Positions 8,801-16,429 of a stretch of 36,107 nt of DNA are shown here, piece after piece (the first letter of the stretch is position 1; each line of letters opens with the position of its first letter). The notes below the pieces were generated by a model. It was not told where the DNA came from. It did not search any database and worked only from the letters and a program-made list of their open reading frames with translations. Both the position numbers and the translations under genes were made by a program. Location of the stretch: positions 1-36,107 of the forward strand of contig JAUMVT010000024.1 in assembly GCA_030529995.1 (NCBI GenBank), given 5' to 3'. The DNA is from Clostridia bacterium. Its GTDB lineage: Bacteria > Bacillota > Clostridia > Christensenellales > Aristaeellaceae.

Positions 8801-9835
8801 CAGAGCGGGATAGCGTGTTGCCTCATCCCCCACCTGTGCCTGATAATCGCTGTCCGCCGGGAAGGCATCCAGCTCCTCCAGGGTGTAACCGTAGGCCATG
8901 GTATTGACAAAGTTGCCGGAGGTGGGCAGGGTGGTGCCGGCAAAGCCGTACATCTGCCGCTGCCATGCGGTGTTATACCAGGTGGGATCAGCCGTGAAAT
9001 CGCTGTACCATATGGCTTCCGTTTTGCCGGAAGGGTTCACGGTACCGCTGAGGATTTCAGCAAAGGCTGTCGCCCCGTTTTCACCGTACTCGTTGGTCCA
9101 GACAATGCCGTCCACGCCGTCATCGTTCTGCAGCAGGGACATTTCAAAGGTGGTGGCACCTGTCCAGGCCACAATAACCACCTTGCAATGTTCCTTCACA
9201 TAGGCGATCATGCGCTCCTCATTTTCCGTCATCATGAGAGAATGCTTGTACTCCGTCACGGTGCCGTCAGCATTCGTTACGGAATAGAGGTTATCATGCT
9301 GGAAGGTGGTAGCACCTGTCGCATCACCCTGATAGGTGGTGTTCTCTTCGGCATCATAGGCGCCGCTGAGTACCTCGGGCATGTTGGGCAGCAGCGCCGT
9401 AGGAGCATCCGCGCTCTCGCCGTAGGTACGGTTCAGGGTGATGACGCCTACATCGCCGTAGATTTCCAGGCTCTGCTCCTGGCTCTTGGAGATCGCATCA
9501 GGATCATAGGAGTCTGTGGCAATTTCCGTAGGGTTCACATCGAAACCTTCAGCCGACAGGGCGGTGATGAAGTCATCCGCCTGGGAGCCGAACACGCTGA
9601 TCTTGCTCTTCTTGTTCAGAGGAAGCGCGCCGGTGTTCTTCAGCAGCACCATGCCTTCCTCGTCCTTCTGCAGGTCAACGACCTTTGCAGCCGCCACGGC
9701 CTCTGCGTGGGTGGTGAAGTCAGTCACATAGCTGACGCCGGTCTCAAAGCCGGTTGCCATGGCCGGTACAGCCAGTGTGAGCGCCGTCAGGGTGCTCATG
9801 ACTGCTGTCCATGTTTTACGAAATCCCTGTTTCAT
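5846..9835 (-). CDS. Giant secreted, circularly permuted family 3 glycoside hydrolase with C-terminal Ig-like domains
   Basis: This encodes 1329 residues. GH3 enzymes cleave beta-linked glucosides or related glycosides with retention. A signal peptide (MKQGFRK...AVPAMA) is followed by the domain that normally comes second in GH3: EEGMVLLKNTGALPL near residue 50, then SGTVNPSGKTEA. Next comes a fibronectin-III-like domain (SVAGKDVVEVYAHAPY, about 478). Only then comes the barrel domain with THRTPFCGR (about 892), KHIALNDQEASRGG (about 933) and the nucleophile in TTDGYGG (Asp 1010). Two He_PIG-like Ig domains close the protein (LPAGITCSDDGVISG about 1172, LPEGITLDETTGTLSG about 1269). The usual DGPSG substrate loop is not preserved. 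The ATG at 9835 is six bases from GGAGGA; an upstream TTG is too close. A LytTR-type site lies upstream. Confidence 0.88.
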   Translation of the reverse strand: MKQGFRKTWTAVMSTLTALTLAVPAMATGFETGVSYVTDFTTHAEAVAAAKVVDLQKDEEGMVLLKNTGALPLNKKSKISVFGSQADDFITALSAEGFDVNPTEIATDSYDPDAISKSQEQSLEIYGDVGVITLNRTYGESADAPTALLPNMPEVLSGAYDAEENTTYQGDATGATTFQHDNLYSVTNADGTVTEYKHSLMMTENEERMIAYVKEHCKVVIVAWTGATTFEMSLLQNDDGVDGIVWTNEYGENGATAFAEILSGTVNPSGKTEAIWYSDFTADPTWYNTAWQRQMYGFAGTTLPTSGNFVNTMAYGYTLEELDAFPADSDYQAQVGDEATRYPALVRVSDAEAGTEYTTWPAVAGPCTGLSGMFNYGFGYEYRVNLQYDEGIYLGYKYYETAAVDGKLDYDSAVVYPFGFGLSYTDFDWELVDADTSKWDAFMAKTAENGVIDLNSEECQDAVMTFKVKVTNTGSVAGKDVVEVYAHAPYIDGEVEKSDIVLVSFEKTALLQPGQSQVVTLSVNIQDFASFDYNDANGNGKSTYELDAGNGYEIRFQTDSHTVKSENMVVKLGELTADVIMGYDDYSGNAAENVLSQANIYNSLGWDLDYTKENADGDNVEDFITRVDQDSTGDADMTLMTRASSAYTEEYENIFGGCTNPKYTPVTKEDLIRSDEYFALRNNLDGYDADYPTYADSVTVAEIWEEWKNGSAKTGGDGAHNIVDSVTGEAISGFKGFGVGMWGTSFASTYADEFAEFLESGTINGVDATQVTLDEQAVNVLYRDMFGVDLADADGAEKWSEFMNQLTWWDVMEVCSNGGSTAAIASIEKVKSNGGDSPREWNGYNWGSMSTMAATWNKELCYTIGVMYGNLGMLKTGNEGADWWGPGGDTHRTPFCGRYNDYFSQDGYHGGMIAAAVVSGAQSRGVSCVFKHIALNDQEASRGGMSTYCTEQACRENYFKIFQIAMQEGGAKATMGSLACIGDIYPNCNYAFAKLLVRDEWGWMGYFTTDGYGGSDTYWPMDLIVRCTTWPLGADALTDNSVQNYLSGSWHAADGTDNKAGVYTGYVDGTDATGSAIGSTYTYETDIAGNANAVYNPTQYYWSRITAQYVLYTQSTAGTIQNGINLKTFNGEDAIETAQNEEVSLNIAVAEYAEQCGDNATYYVSMGALPAGITCSDDGVISGKATESGSFEATVTCRIDNWLSTTRTVKVEVASKFILDDPEQAVSGAQVGVELAGSPCVLYMDNDEDETAYTYAIADGALPEGITLDETTGTLSGAPAAAGTYTAVISVTPENTQSSNQNMMMGPGMGGAAAKTEPIAYYMLTINVQ

Positions 9836-9907
9836 TTTCAATCCTCCTTGCCGTATTCAGGGAAACCTAAAGCGTCTTTGCCTCCTTTCGCCTTTCTTGT
9901 TGCCTAC

Positions 9908-9916
9908 ACCTTATCA
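9908..9916 (-). promoter_or_regulatory. Candidate -10 region of the large GH3 gene
   Basis: On the minus strand an extended -10-like TGATAAGGT (9916-9908) lies exactly as far (75 bases) from the LytTR site as the TGCTACACT of the other GH3 promoter. No good -35 box precedes it, as expected for an activator-dependent promoter. It is a weak match on its own. Confidence 0.4.
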
Positions 9917-9987
9917 TGTTTTTCCGGGGCATGGCGCATTTTGCCCCCAAACGGACGGCAAGGGGCACAAAATCCTTCGCCGGCGGA

Positions 9988-10017
9988 ATGAACGGCGTTT
10001 CAAGCGGCATGAACGTA
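9988..10017 (-). promoter_or_regulatory. LytTR-type direct-repeat binding site A
   Basis: On the minus strand TACGTTCAT (10017-10009) and GCCGTTCAT (9996-9988) are separated by 12 bases. Nine-base repeats of this form with 12-13 base spacing are the known target of AlgR/AgrA/LytR regulators. The first half fits the consensus fully; the second differs at its first base. Over 33 bases this region is identical at 26 positions to site B at 16230-16259. Confidence 0.72.
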
Positions 10018-10036
10018 CAGATGTGCATACCGTGAG

Positions 10037-10076
10037 GCATCAAAAAAGGCGGCCTTTCGGCCGCCTTTTTTGATGC
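10037..10076. terminator. Bidirectional rho-independent terminator
   Basis: AAAAAAGGCGGCC, a TTTC loop and GGCCGCCTTTTTT form a long stem with a T6 run on either strand. It lies just past the stop of the 990-residue GH3 gene (minus strand) and insulates the next promoter, whose LytTR site begins 20 bases further on. Confidence 0.93.
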
Positions 10077-10080
10077 TGTG

Positions 10081-13053
10081 TTATGCTGCCTGTTCAGGCT
10101 TCTTTTTCTTTGCTGCCTTGACCAAAACCAGCACGCCCCATAGCAGCAGCACCGCCGGCACGGCAATATCTGCTGCCGTCAAGGCAATGCGCCAGTAAGC
10201 AGTGCTGGTCTCCACCACGGTGTCGCTGCCGATGCCGTTCAGGGCATTGCTGTTGGTCACCGTGTACAGCACGTGCTTCATGGCTTCCTGCAGCACGTAC
10301 ACATCCAGCGGATCACTGCTTTCGAAGAACTTGGTGGGGGCAATGGTATCCAGCCACAGATCACCGCCGGCATACAGCTGCTGTTCCAGATTCATGTGGC
10401 TTTGACCGGAGGCAAAGTCGCTGATGACCGTCCCCTTGAAGCCCCATTCATTCCGCAGCACTTCCGTCAGCAGGGCGTAGCTGCCGCCTGCCCAGCGGCT
10501 GCCGATCCGGTTGAAGGAGGACATGATGGCCAGCGTGCCGCCTTCCTTCACCGCATGCTCGAAGGGTTTCAGGTACAGTTCCCGCAAGGATTGCTCTGTC
10601 AGCCAAGTGCACACGCCCCCACGGTGGGTTTCCTGCTCATTGGCCACAAAGTGCTTCACATAGGTCTTCAGCCCCTTCTTGGCGGCACCTGCCACGACTT
10701 TTGCAGCCATGGTGCCGCTGAGGGTGCAGTCCTCGCTGTAATACTCAGGATTGCGGCCGCCGAAGGGCGTACGGTGGATATTCACTGCCGGCGCATACCA
10801 GCCGGTGTAAGGCGTGTTGTTGTTGGCATCGCCGATCAGAGCCTCATCGCCAATGGCTTCGCCCATGCGCTCCGCCAGATCCTGATTCCAGGTTGCCGCC
10901 AGCACGCACTCGCTGGCATAGAAGCAGGTATCATAAATGGTGGACGTGCTGCCCATGAACTTGGTAAAGCCGGAAGGGCCATCCGTTGCGATGGTGGCCG
11001 GCATACCGATGTAATCAATGGCAATGGTTTTGAAAGCTGCGTCGGACAGGGTATCCCAAATGGTATTGAGGGTAATGCGGCTGAGCATGGCGTTCCACTG
11101 TTCGTCGTCGTAGTCCTTGCCGATCATTTCGTAGAGCTGCAGCCCGTCGGCACTCTTCTTCTTGGCCGGGGTGCGGGCTGCATTGGCGGCGGTAACAGCT
11201 TCATCGGCGGCCGTCAGGGGATTGCCGGAATCCGTGCTCTTCAGTGCTGCCTGGAATCCTTCATAGTTCTCCATTTTCTTTTCATCAGCAGTACGGTTTT
11301 TCGGCCAGGTGCCTTCCCAGTTGCTCCGGGACAGGATCGTATCCAGCTGATCATCCACATCGTCAAAGCGGTTTTCCACCGTATAGCCTGTGGTTGTATC
11401 CGTATCATAGCAAACCGTGCTTACCAGAGTGGTGGTCACGCTGTCCAGCACCGTATGCGCATCGGAGCGAACAGAGAAGATATATTCACCCTCGTCCAGC
11501 TCATAGCCGCTGTGACCATTGCCGTTCTTGTCATCAGCATCATAGGAAGCAAAGTCGTAGGGCGTAAAGGAAACGGTATAATCTCCGCTTTCGCCGGGCT
11601 GGAGCAGGTCCGTCTTGACGTAGGCCACCAGCACCACTTCCGCCTTTTCAATGCCGCCGGCAATATATGGCGCATGCGCATAGACCTGCACTACATCCTT
11701 GCCAGCCACGCTGCCGGTGTTGGTCACAGTCACGGTAATGGTCATGGCTTCATCCGCCTTTGTCCAGTCGGATGCGGACTGAATGCCGGTCTCCTTGATG
11801 GTCTGGGTAAAGGTGGTGTAGGACAGGCCGTAACCGAATGGATACACCACATTTTCCTGATACCAGTCTTCATCCCCTGCGCCACGGGTTTCAAAGTAGC
11901 GGTAGCCTACGTAAATGCCTTCTTCATAGTCAATGTACCAAGCATTCTGGGCACTGCCGTTCAGGGTGTAAGCATCGCTGTTCAGCTCTCCATTGCAGCT
12001 GTAATTCTGCACCGCAGGGATCGCCATGAAATCCCGGGCGAAGGTATCCACCGTGTGGCCGGAAGGATTGACGGTACCGTTCAGCACCTCGCCCAGGGCA
12101 ATGATGTCGGACTCGCCGGGCATACCGATCCACAGTGCCCCATCCACATGGGAAGCGAAGTCGTAATCCACCATGGTGGCATCGCCCCCGTTGTTGCCGT
12201 CCAGAAAGCCCAGCTCCAAAGGCGTAGAGCTGTTAATCACCAAAATCACATGATCAAAGTTTTCGCAGGCCATTTTCAGCATGTCCTGCTCGTTTTGATC
12301 CAGCTCCAGGTAGTGATCTTCGCCAGAGGCTGCACCTGTTACGGGAGTGGTACCGTCAGATTCCCACATGGTGGTGGGCAGGTCGTAGTTCTCACCGCTG
12401 ACGCGGGTAATGACCACCAGTGCCGCATCCGAATACTCCGCAAAGGAAGCCTTCACGCTGTCATCATAGGCAGAAGCAGCGGTTTCGCCCGTGGCAAAGC
12501 CCGTGACGATGCTGCCGGACAGCATGGAAGGCGAGCTGGCACGGCCGCTGCCGGATTTGCTGCTATCATTGTAGAAAGCCTCCAAGGTGGGATTGGTGAC
12601 AAACCCGGCCTGCTGTAGACTATCATAAATGGTAGGGGCGTTATCCGAGCTGCTGCCCACGCTGCCGGAGCTGCCGTAGGCCAGGTTCACGGAATTCTTG
12701 CCGAACACGCTGACCTTTGCGCCGCTTGTCAGAGGCAGACAGTTTTCGTTTTTCAGCAGGATGATGCCTTCCTCGTTGATCTCCAGATTCAGGTCATTGG
12801 CTGCCTGAAGAGCGGATGCCTTGTCCGTCACACCATCCGCCAATGCGTAAGAGCCTGAAGCAGAGCCGCTGACCTCCGTCCGCTCACCGCCGAAGAGCAT
12901 GTCCATGAGTCCCGACAGGTACTGGGTGGCTACAATGGTCGCAACCAGCAGCACAGCCATCACTGGAACGGACACGCCCATCCACACTCGCTTGCCCTTG
13001 GTGTTCAAAAACTTTCTTTCTCTTGTCTTCTTTTCCCGTTTTTCCTTGCCCAT
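10081..13053 (-). CDS. Membrane-anchored, circularly permuted family 3 glycoside hydrolase
   Basis: This encodes 990 residues. A basic N-terminus (MGKEKREKKTRERK) is followed by a transmembrane helix (about 24-46). A second helix (AVPAVLLLWGVLVLV, about 960-980) is followed by a Lys-rich tail, so both ends are cytoplasmic and the enzyme faces outward. Domain order is permuted: EEGIILLKNENCLPL, LNGTVNPSGHT and the FN3-like SVAGKDVVQVYAHAPY (about 454) come first. The barrel then carries DGPSG (about 691), NIHRTPFGGRN (about 762), KHFVANEQETHRGG (about 801) and nucleophile Asp 879 in VISDFASG. All main active-site motifs are intact. AAAGGAAAGGA lies before the ATG at 13053; the frame is also open to 13086, but without a good ribosome site. 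It follows the GtrA-like gene by 71 bases and ends at a strong terminator. The exact sugar is unknown. Confidence 0.9.
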   Translation of the reverse strand: MGKEKREKKTRERKFLNTKGKRVWMGVSVPVMAVLLVATIVATQYLSGLMDMLFGGERTEVSGSASGSYALADGVTDKASALQAANDLNLEINEEGIILLKNENCLPLTSGAKVSVFGKNSVNLAYGSSGSVGSSSDNAPTIYDSLQQAGFVTNPTLEAFYNDSSKSGSGRASSPSMLSGSIVTGFATGETAASAYDDSVKASFAEYSDAALVVITRVSGENYDLPTTMWESDGTTPVTGAASGEDHYLELDQNEQDMLKMACENFDHVILVINSSTPLELGFLDGNNGGDATMVDYDFASHVDGALWIGMPGESDIIALGEVLNGTVNPSGHTVDTFARDFMAIPAVQNYSCNGELNSDAYTLNGSAQNAWYIDYEEGIYVGYRYFETRGAGDEDWYQENVVYPFGYGLSYTTFTQTIKETGIQSASDWTKADEAMTITVTVTNTGSVAGKDVVQVYAHAPYIAGGIEKAEVVLVAYVKTDLLQPGESGDYTVSFTPYDFASYDADDKNGNGHSGYELDEGEYIFSVRSDAHTVLDSVTTTLVSTVCYDTDTTTGYTVENRFDDVDDQLDTILSRSNWEGTWPKNRTADEKKMENYEGFQAALKSTDSGNPLTAADEAVTAANAARTPAKKKSADGLQLYEMIGKDYDDEQWNAMLSRITLNTIWDTLSDAAFKTIAIDYIGMPATIATDGPSGFTKFMGSTSTIYDTCFYASECVLAATWNQDLAERMGEAIGDEALIGDANNNTPYTGWYAPAVNIHRTPFGGRNPEYYSEDCTLSGTMAAKVVAGAAKKGLKTYVKHFVANEQETHRGGVCTWLTEQSLRELYLKPFEHAVKEGGTLAIMSSFNRIGSRWAGGSYALLTEVLRNEWGFKGTVISDFASGQSHMNLEQQLYAGGDLWLDTIAPTKFFESSDPLDVYVLQEAMKHVLYTVTNSNALNGIGSDTVVETSTAYWRIALTAADIAVPAVLLLWGVLVLVKAAKKKKPEQAA

Positions 13054-13124
13054 AACGATTCCTTTCCTTTCATGCTTCAAAGGCAATTTGATGCCTTTCT
13101 TCCAAGGGATCCGTTTCCATCAGG

Positions 13125-13688
13125 TCATACCTGCGCCGGTTTTTCTTCCTTGCCGGTGGGAAAGATGATCTTATTCGCAAAGAAGAAAATCACCATGGAC
13201 ACGCCGCCATTAAGCACCGTGGTGCCGATGTTGTACACCCAGTCCGGCACAAATTCTCCTGCCACTGCCACCCAAATGCAGTTGATGGAGTTCACAATGC
13301 AGGTGATGACGCAGAAAGCCAAGATGTACCATGCAATCTGCTTCACCGTATTCCCTTTGCTGCGGAAAACCCAGTACTTCTGAATGGGGAAATTCAGGCA
13401 CTCTCCCACGATCATGGCCACCATATAGGCACACAGGTACGGCAAACCGCCGTGCGCCACATCATAGCCGAAGATATTCCACTTGAAGGTTGCCCCCAAC
13501 AGGGTCATATCAATGCCCGGCCAGCCAAAGTCCACCATGGGCAGGCCACTGAACATGCCGGGCAGAAACTCCAGCATGAAATACTTCAGCACCGTAATGG
13601 CATTGGATACAATGACAAACAGTCCGCCTTCCCGAACCCACTCTGACAGTTTGGGATGAGCGGTTTCGAAACTTTTCCACAGCCGCAT
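13125..13688 (-). CDS. GtrA-like membrane protein
   Basis: This encodes 187 residues. About four transmembrane helices are visible: GLFVIVSNAITVLKYF, LCAYMVAMIVGECLNF, WYILAFCVITCIV and GGVSMVIFFFANKII. The FPIQKYWVFRS sequence after the second helix is the usual GtrA signature (N-F-x(3)-R/K-x-W-V-F). GtrA family proteins are proposed to move lipid-linked sugars across the membrane or to help build cell-wall or teichoic-acid decorations. The GTG at 13697 overlaps the stop of the upstream GH3 gene (GTGA) but is one base from AAGGAG. The ATG at 13688 has ten bases of spacing, so I chose it. Its place between two GH3 genes in one operon suggests that the glycosidases act on the same surface glycan. 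Confidence 0.8.
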   Translation of the reverse strand: MRLWKSFETAHPKLSEWVREGGLFVIVSNAITVLKYFMLEFLPGMFSGLPMVDFGWPGIDMTLLGATFKWNIFGYDVAHGGLPYLCAYMVAMIVGECLNFPIQKYWVFRSKGNTVKQIAWYILAFCVITCIVNSINCIWVAVAGEFVPDWVYNIGTTVLNGGVSMVIFFFANKIIFPTGKEEKPAQV

Positions 13689-13693
13689 CCTGA

Positions 13694-16102
13694 TCACACT
13701 CCTTCTCTTGTATCCAGCTTTTCCCGGTGCAGGAAGTGATGAATTAACCTTCCCAGTCCTCGAAAGCCGTGTCCGTTGGCCATCATCAGCAGATCTTCCG
13801 CCATCTTCATGGAAACCATGCCGTTCATCATTTTGCCGATGCCCCGAAAAGGAATGTTGTAGATGAACAGCAGGTTCAGATCCGGCTTGCCTGCCGCAAT
13901 GCTCTTCTCCCGCATGCGCTTAAGCTTCCTGCACAGGGCTCTGGCCAATGGATTCTTGGCATAGGCCATTTGCAGCACCGCATCATTCATCTTCAAAGGC
14001 TCGTTCCTTTGCCATAAATGGGGCGGGATGTCATGACCCAACAGAGCGGCAAACCGATCGTCCGGCACATCCTGCAGCTCGCACTTTTCATAGCAGGTCA
14101 GTTTTTTCCCTGCATAGGGATTGGGTGCATCCGTGCCCTGCACCGTCAAGGAGGTCTTCAGGCGGATATCTTCACAGCTGGCACCCACACGAATTTCGTA
14201 TCGTCCGCCTTCGATTTCCCAGGCATTTGTCTCCGTGTTCCAGTAGCGGAATGCCTTGTCATCCAGCGGAATGGTCACTTCCTTCGTTTCGCCTGCCTCC
14301 AGATACACCTTAGCAAAGCCTTTCAGCTCCTGCTTGGGGCGGAAAATCTTTGCACCGGGCAGTGCCACATAAACCTGCGCAACCTCCGCACCGGCACGCT
14401 CCCCGGTGTTGGTCAGGGTAAAGCGAACTTCCTGATCGGTAACTTTTAAGTCTTCATAGCGGAAGCCGGTATAGGAAAGGCCGTAACCAAAGGGGAACTG
14501 CACCAGTGCCTCCGCTGTCTGGTAGTATCGATAGCCCACATACACTCCTTCCCGATATTCACTGGTAGTTTCTTGCCCGGGATAGTATCGGCTCACGGCC
14601 GCCTGCTCCAGCGAAAGGGGGAAGGTTTCGGATGTTTTGCCGCTGGGGTTTACCACACCGGACAGCACCCGAAGCACGGCTCCGGCTGCCGCCTGTCCGC
14701 CAAGGCCAGCCCACACCACGGCTTTGCAGTGATGAAGCCAAGGCATCTCGATCACACTGCCGGAGGTAATCACTGCAATGATATTTCGGTTCACCTTGTA
14801 CAGACGCTCCAGCAAATCCAGCTGATTCTTCGGCAGGCGCAGGTGGGTGCGATCCAGTCCCTCTGCTTCATAGCCTTCCGTCAGCCCCAGATAAAGCACC
14901 ACATATTCCGCTTCCTTGGCCAGCTTTTCCGCCTGCTGCGCCAGTGCCTCATCCGGCTGATCCAGCCGCTGAAATCCGGGCGCAATCCCCAGCACATTCG
15001 GAAAATAATCCGGCAGCAGATCCAACGCCCGATCTTCTCTTGTGGCATTGACCATACTGCTGCCCGCTCCCTGAAAGCGAGGTGTCAGCACAAAGTCGCC
15101 AATCACGGCAATCTTTGCGCTGTGGGCAAGGGGCAAAACGCTGCCCTCGTTTTTCATCAGGATAATGGATTCTTCCGCCACGGCAGCTGCAATGCGATGA
15201 TGCTCCTCCTCATCCACCGTTGCCTGTCTGCGGCTGCCGTAGGTATCAAGAATCAGGGTCAGCAGCTCATCTACCCGCTGATTCACTGTTTCTTCCGTGA
15301 TTTTTCCTTCCTGCACGGCATGCATCAAGGCAATGGGGCCGTCATCTCCGCAGCCGGGCATTTCCAGGTCACATCCTGCACGGACGCCCTCCACAAAGTC
15401 GTTGTCCCCGCCCCAGTCGGTGATCACGGCACCGTCATAGCCCCATTCGCCCCGCAGAATCTCCTTCAGCAGATGGGGATGCTCATTGGCATAAACGCCG
15501 TTCACCAGGTTGTAGGAGGTCATGACGCACTTAGGCTTGCCCTCCTTCACGGCGATCTCAAAATTGGTCAGATAAATTTCCCGCAGGGTTCGTTCATCCA
15601 GCACGGAATCGCTGGCCATGCGATGGTCTTCCTGACTGTTCACGGCAAAATGTTTCACGCAGGCCGACACGCCGTTTGCCTGCACCCCCCGGATGTACGC
15701 CGCCGCCAGCTTGCCTGCCAGATAAGGATCCTCCGCATAATACTCAAAATTTCGGCCGCACAACGGGCTTCGCTTGATATTGATGCCCGGTCCCAGCAGC
15801 ACCTGCACATCCTGTGCCAAGGCTTCCCGGCCGATTACCTGCCCCGCCTTTTCCGCCATGTCCACATTCCAGCTGTTGGCAATGGCACTGGAGGAAGGCA
15901 TGCAGGTGGCCTTGGTGGACGCATTGAGTCCCAGATGATCCCCTGCCTCCGCCTGCTTGCGCAGACCGCTAGGTCCGTCCGACAGCGTAATGGCCGGAAT
16001 GCCTCGCTTTTCATTGTCACGTGTATGCCACACGTCATGGCCTGCCAGCAGTGCACACTTTTCCGTCAGGGTCATTTGCCGGATGAGTTCGGCGTGTTTC
16101 AT
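13694..16102 (-). CDS. Family 3 glycoside hydrolase, cytoplasmic, normal domain order
   Basis: This encodes 802 residues with no signal peptide. Domain order is classic: the barrel first, with SDGPSGLRKQ near residue 40, NIKRSPLCGRNFEYYAEDP, KHFAVNSQEDHR, MTSYNLVNG and nucleophile Asp 229 in VITDWGG. The alpha/beta sandwich domain follows (EESIILMKNEGSVLPL, SGVVNPSGKTSETFP), then an FN3-like domain (AEVAQVYVALPGAK). The last 150 residues or so are an extra helical extension (IPFRGIGKMMNGMVS, NGHGFRGLGRLI) that I have seen in other Clostridial beta-glucosidases. Beta-glucosidase or beta-xylosidase activity is likely. AAAGGA lies nine bases before the ATG at 16102; the frame stays open far upstream, but the family begins here. 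It is the first gene of the GH3-GtrA-GH3 operon, behind LytTR site B. Confidence 0.93.
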   Translation of the reverse strand: MKHAELIRQMTLTEKCALLAGHDVWHTRDNEKRGIPAITLSDGPSGLRKQAEAGDHLGLNASTKATCMPSSSAIANSWNVDMAEKAGQVIGREALAQDVQVLLGPGINIKRSPLCGRNFEYYAEDPYLAGKLAAAYIRGVQANGVSACVKHFAVNSQEDHRMASDSVLDERTLREIYLTNFEIAVKEGKPKCVMTSYNLVNGVYANEHPHLLKEILRGEWGYDGAVITDWGGDNDFVEGVRAGCDLEMPGCGDDGPIALMHAVQEGKITEETVNQRVDELLTLILDTYGSRRQATVDEEEHHRIAAAVAEESIILMKNEGSVLPLAHSAKIAVIGDFVLTPRFQGAGSSMVNATREDRALDLLPDYFPNVLGIAPGFQRLDQPDEALAQQAEKLAKEAEYVVLYLGLTEGYEAEGLDRTHLRLPKNQLDLLERLYKVNRNIIAVITSGSVIEMPWLHHCKAVVWAGLGGQAAAGAVLRVLSGVVNPSGKTSETFPLSLEQAAVSRYYPGQETTSEYREGVYVGYRYYQTAEALVQFPFGYGLSYTGFRYEDLKVTDQEVRFTLTNTGERAGAEVAQVYVALPGAKIFRPKQELKGFAKVYLEAGETKEVTIPLDDKAFRYWNTETNAWEIEGGRYEIRVGASCEDIRLKTSLTVQGTDAPNPYAGKKLTCYEKCELQDVPDDRFAALLGHDIPPHLWQRNEPLKMNDAVLQMAYAKNPLARALCRKLKRMREKSIAAGKPDLNLLFIYNIPFRGIGKMMNGMVSMKMAEDLLMMANGHGFRGLGRLIHHFLHREKLDTREGV

Positions 16103-16149
16103 ACGGTTCGTTCCTTTCCAAGTCCTGTGTATCATGTAGGCTTGATGGT

Positions 16150-16158
16150 AGTGTAGCA
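16150..16158 (-). promoter_or_regulatory. Candidate extended -10 of the GH3-GtrA-GH3 operon
   Basis: On the minus strand TGCTACACT (16158-16150) is an extended -10 element without a recognisable -35 (GTTTTT stands there). It lies 75 bases downstream of LytTR site B, the same distance as at the other GH3 promoter. Confidence 0.5.
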
Positions 16159-16229
16159 CGCCGGTTTGAAAAAAAAACTTTTTCTGCCCCAATGGCCATG
16201 CACGGGAGCAAATCGCCACCGGCAAGAGA

Positions 16230-16259
16230 ATGAACGGTATATGAAACGGCATGACCGTT
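16230..16259 (-). promoter_or_regulatory. LytTR-type direct-repeat binding site B
   Basis: On the minus strand AACGGTCAT (16259-16251) and ACCGTTCAT (16238-16230) are 12 bases apart. The second half fits the LytTR consensus fully. The site lies in the divergent region between the GH3 operon and the sensor kinase/LytTR regulator genes, so it could serve both directions, although the orientation and conserved -10 distance favour the GH3 side. Confidence 0.72.
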
Positions 16260-16333
16260 CTTTTTTTCGGATTTTCACAACCGGAGTACGAACAAAAACC
16301 GCCTGCACCGATTTTCCGGCGTGCGAGCGGCAC

Positions 16334-16363
16334 TTGCACGATGTCTTGCTTTTGTGCTATAAA
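16334..16363 (+). promoter_or_regulatory. Promoter for the sensor kinase/regulator pair
   Basis: TTGCAC at 16334-16339, an 18-base spacer and TATAAA at 16358-16363. The ribosome site AAGGAGG is about 60 bases further on. The rest of the 16103-16429 gap holds LytTR site B and the GH3 promoter. Confidence 0.6.
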
Positions 16364-16429
16364 TAAGGTGCATAGATGTGATTCGTTCATATTCATCATC
16401 CGCCGGATGCGATAAGGAGGTCGCCCATC

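Noticed and set aside
9947-9955. An additional LytTR half-site (TCCGTTTGG) nearer the GH3 promoter
   Set aside because: It fits the loose consensus but has no partner repeat 21 bases away, and the matching position at the other promoter does not fit.
6683-9991. A 1102-codon open frame on the plus strand opposite the large GH3 gene, and similar long antisense frames at 992-2842, 10273-12618, 14573-16156 and 30109-31725
   Set aside because: They lie opposite genes with clear family motifs, have no ribosome sites at their starts and show the His/Gly/Val/Ile-rich make-up of antisense translation.
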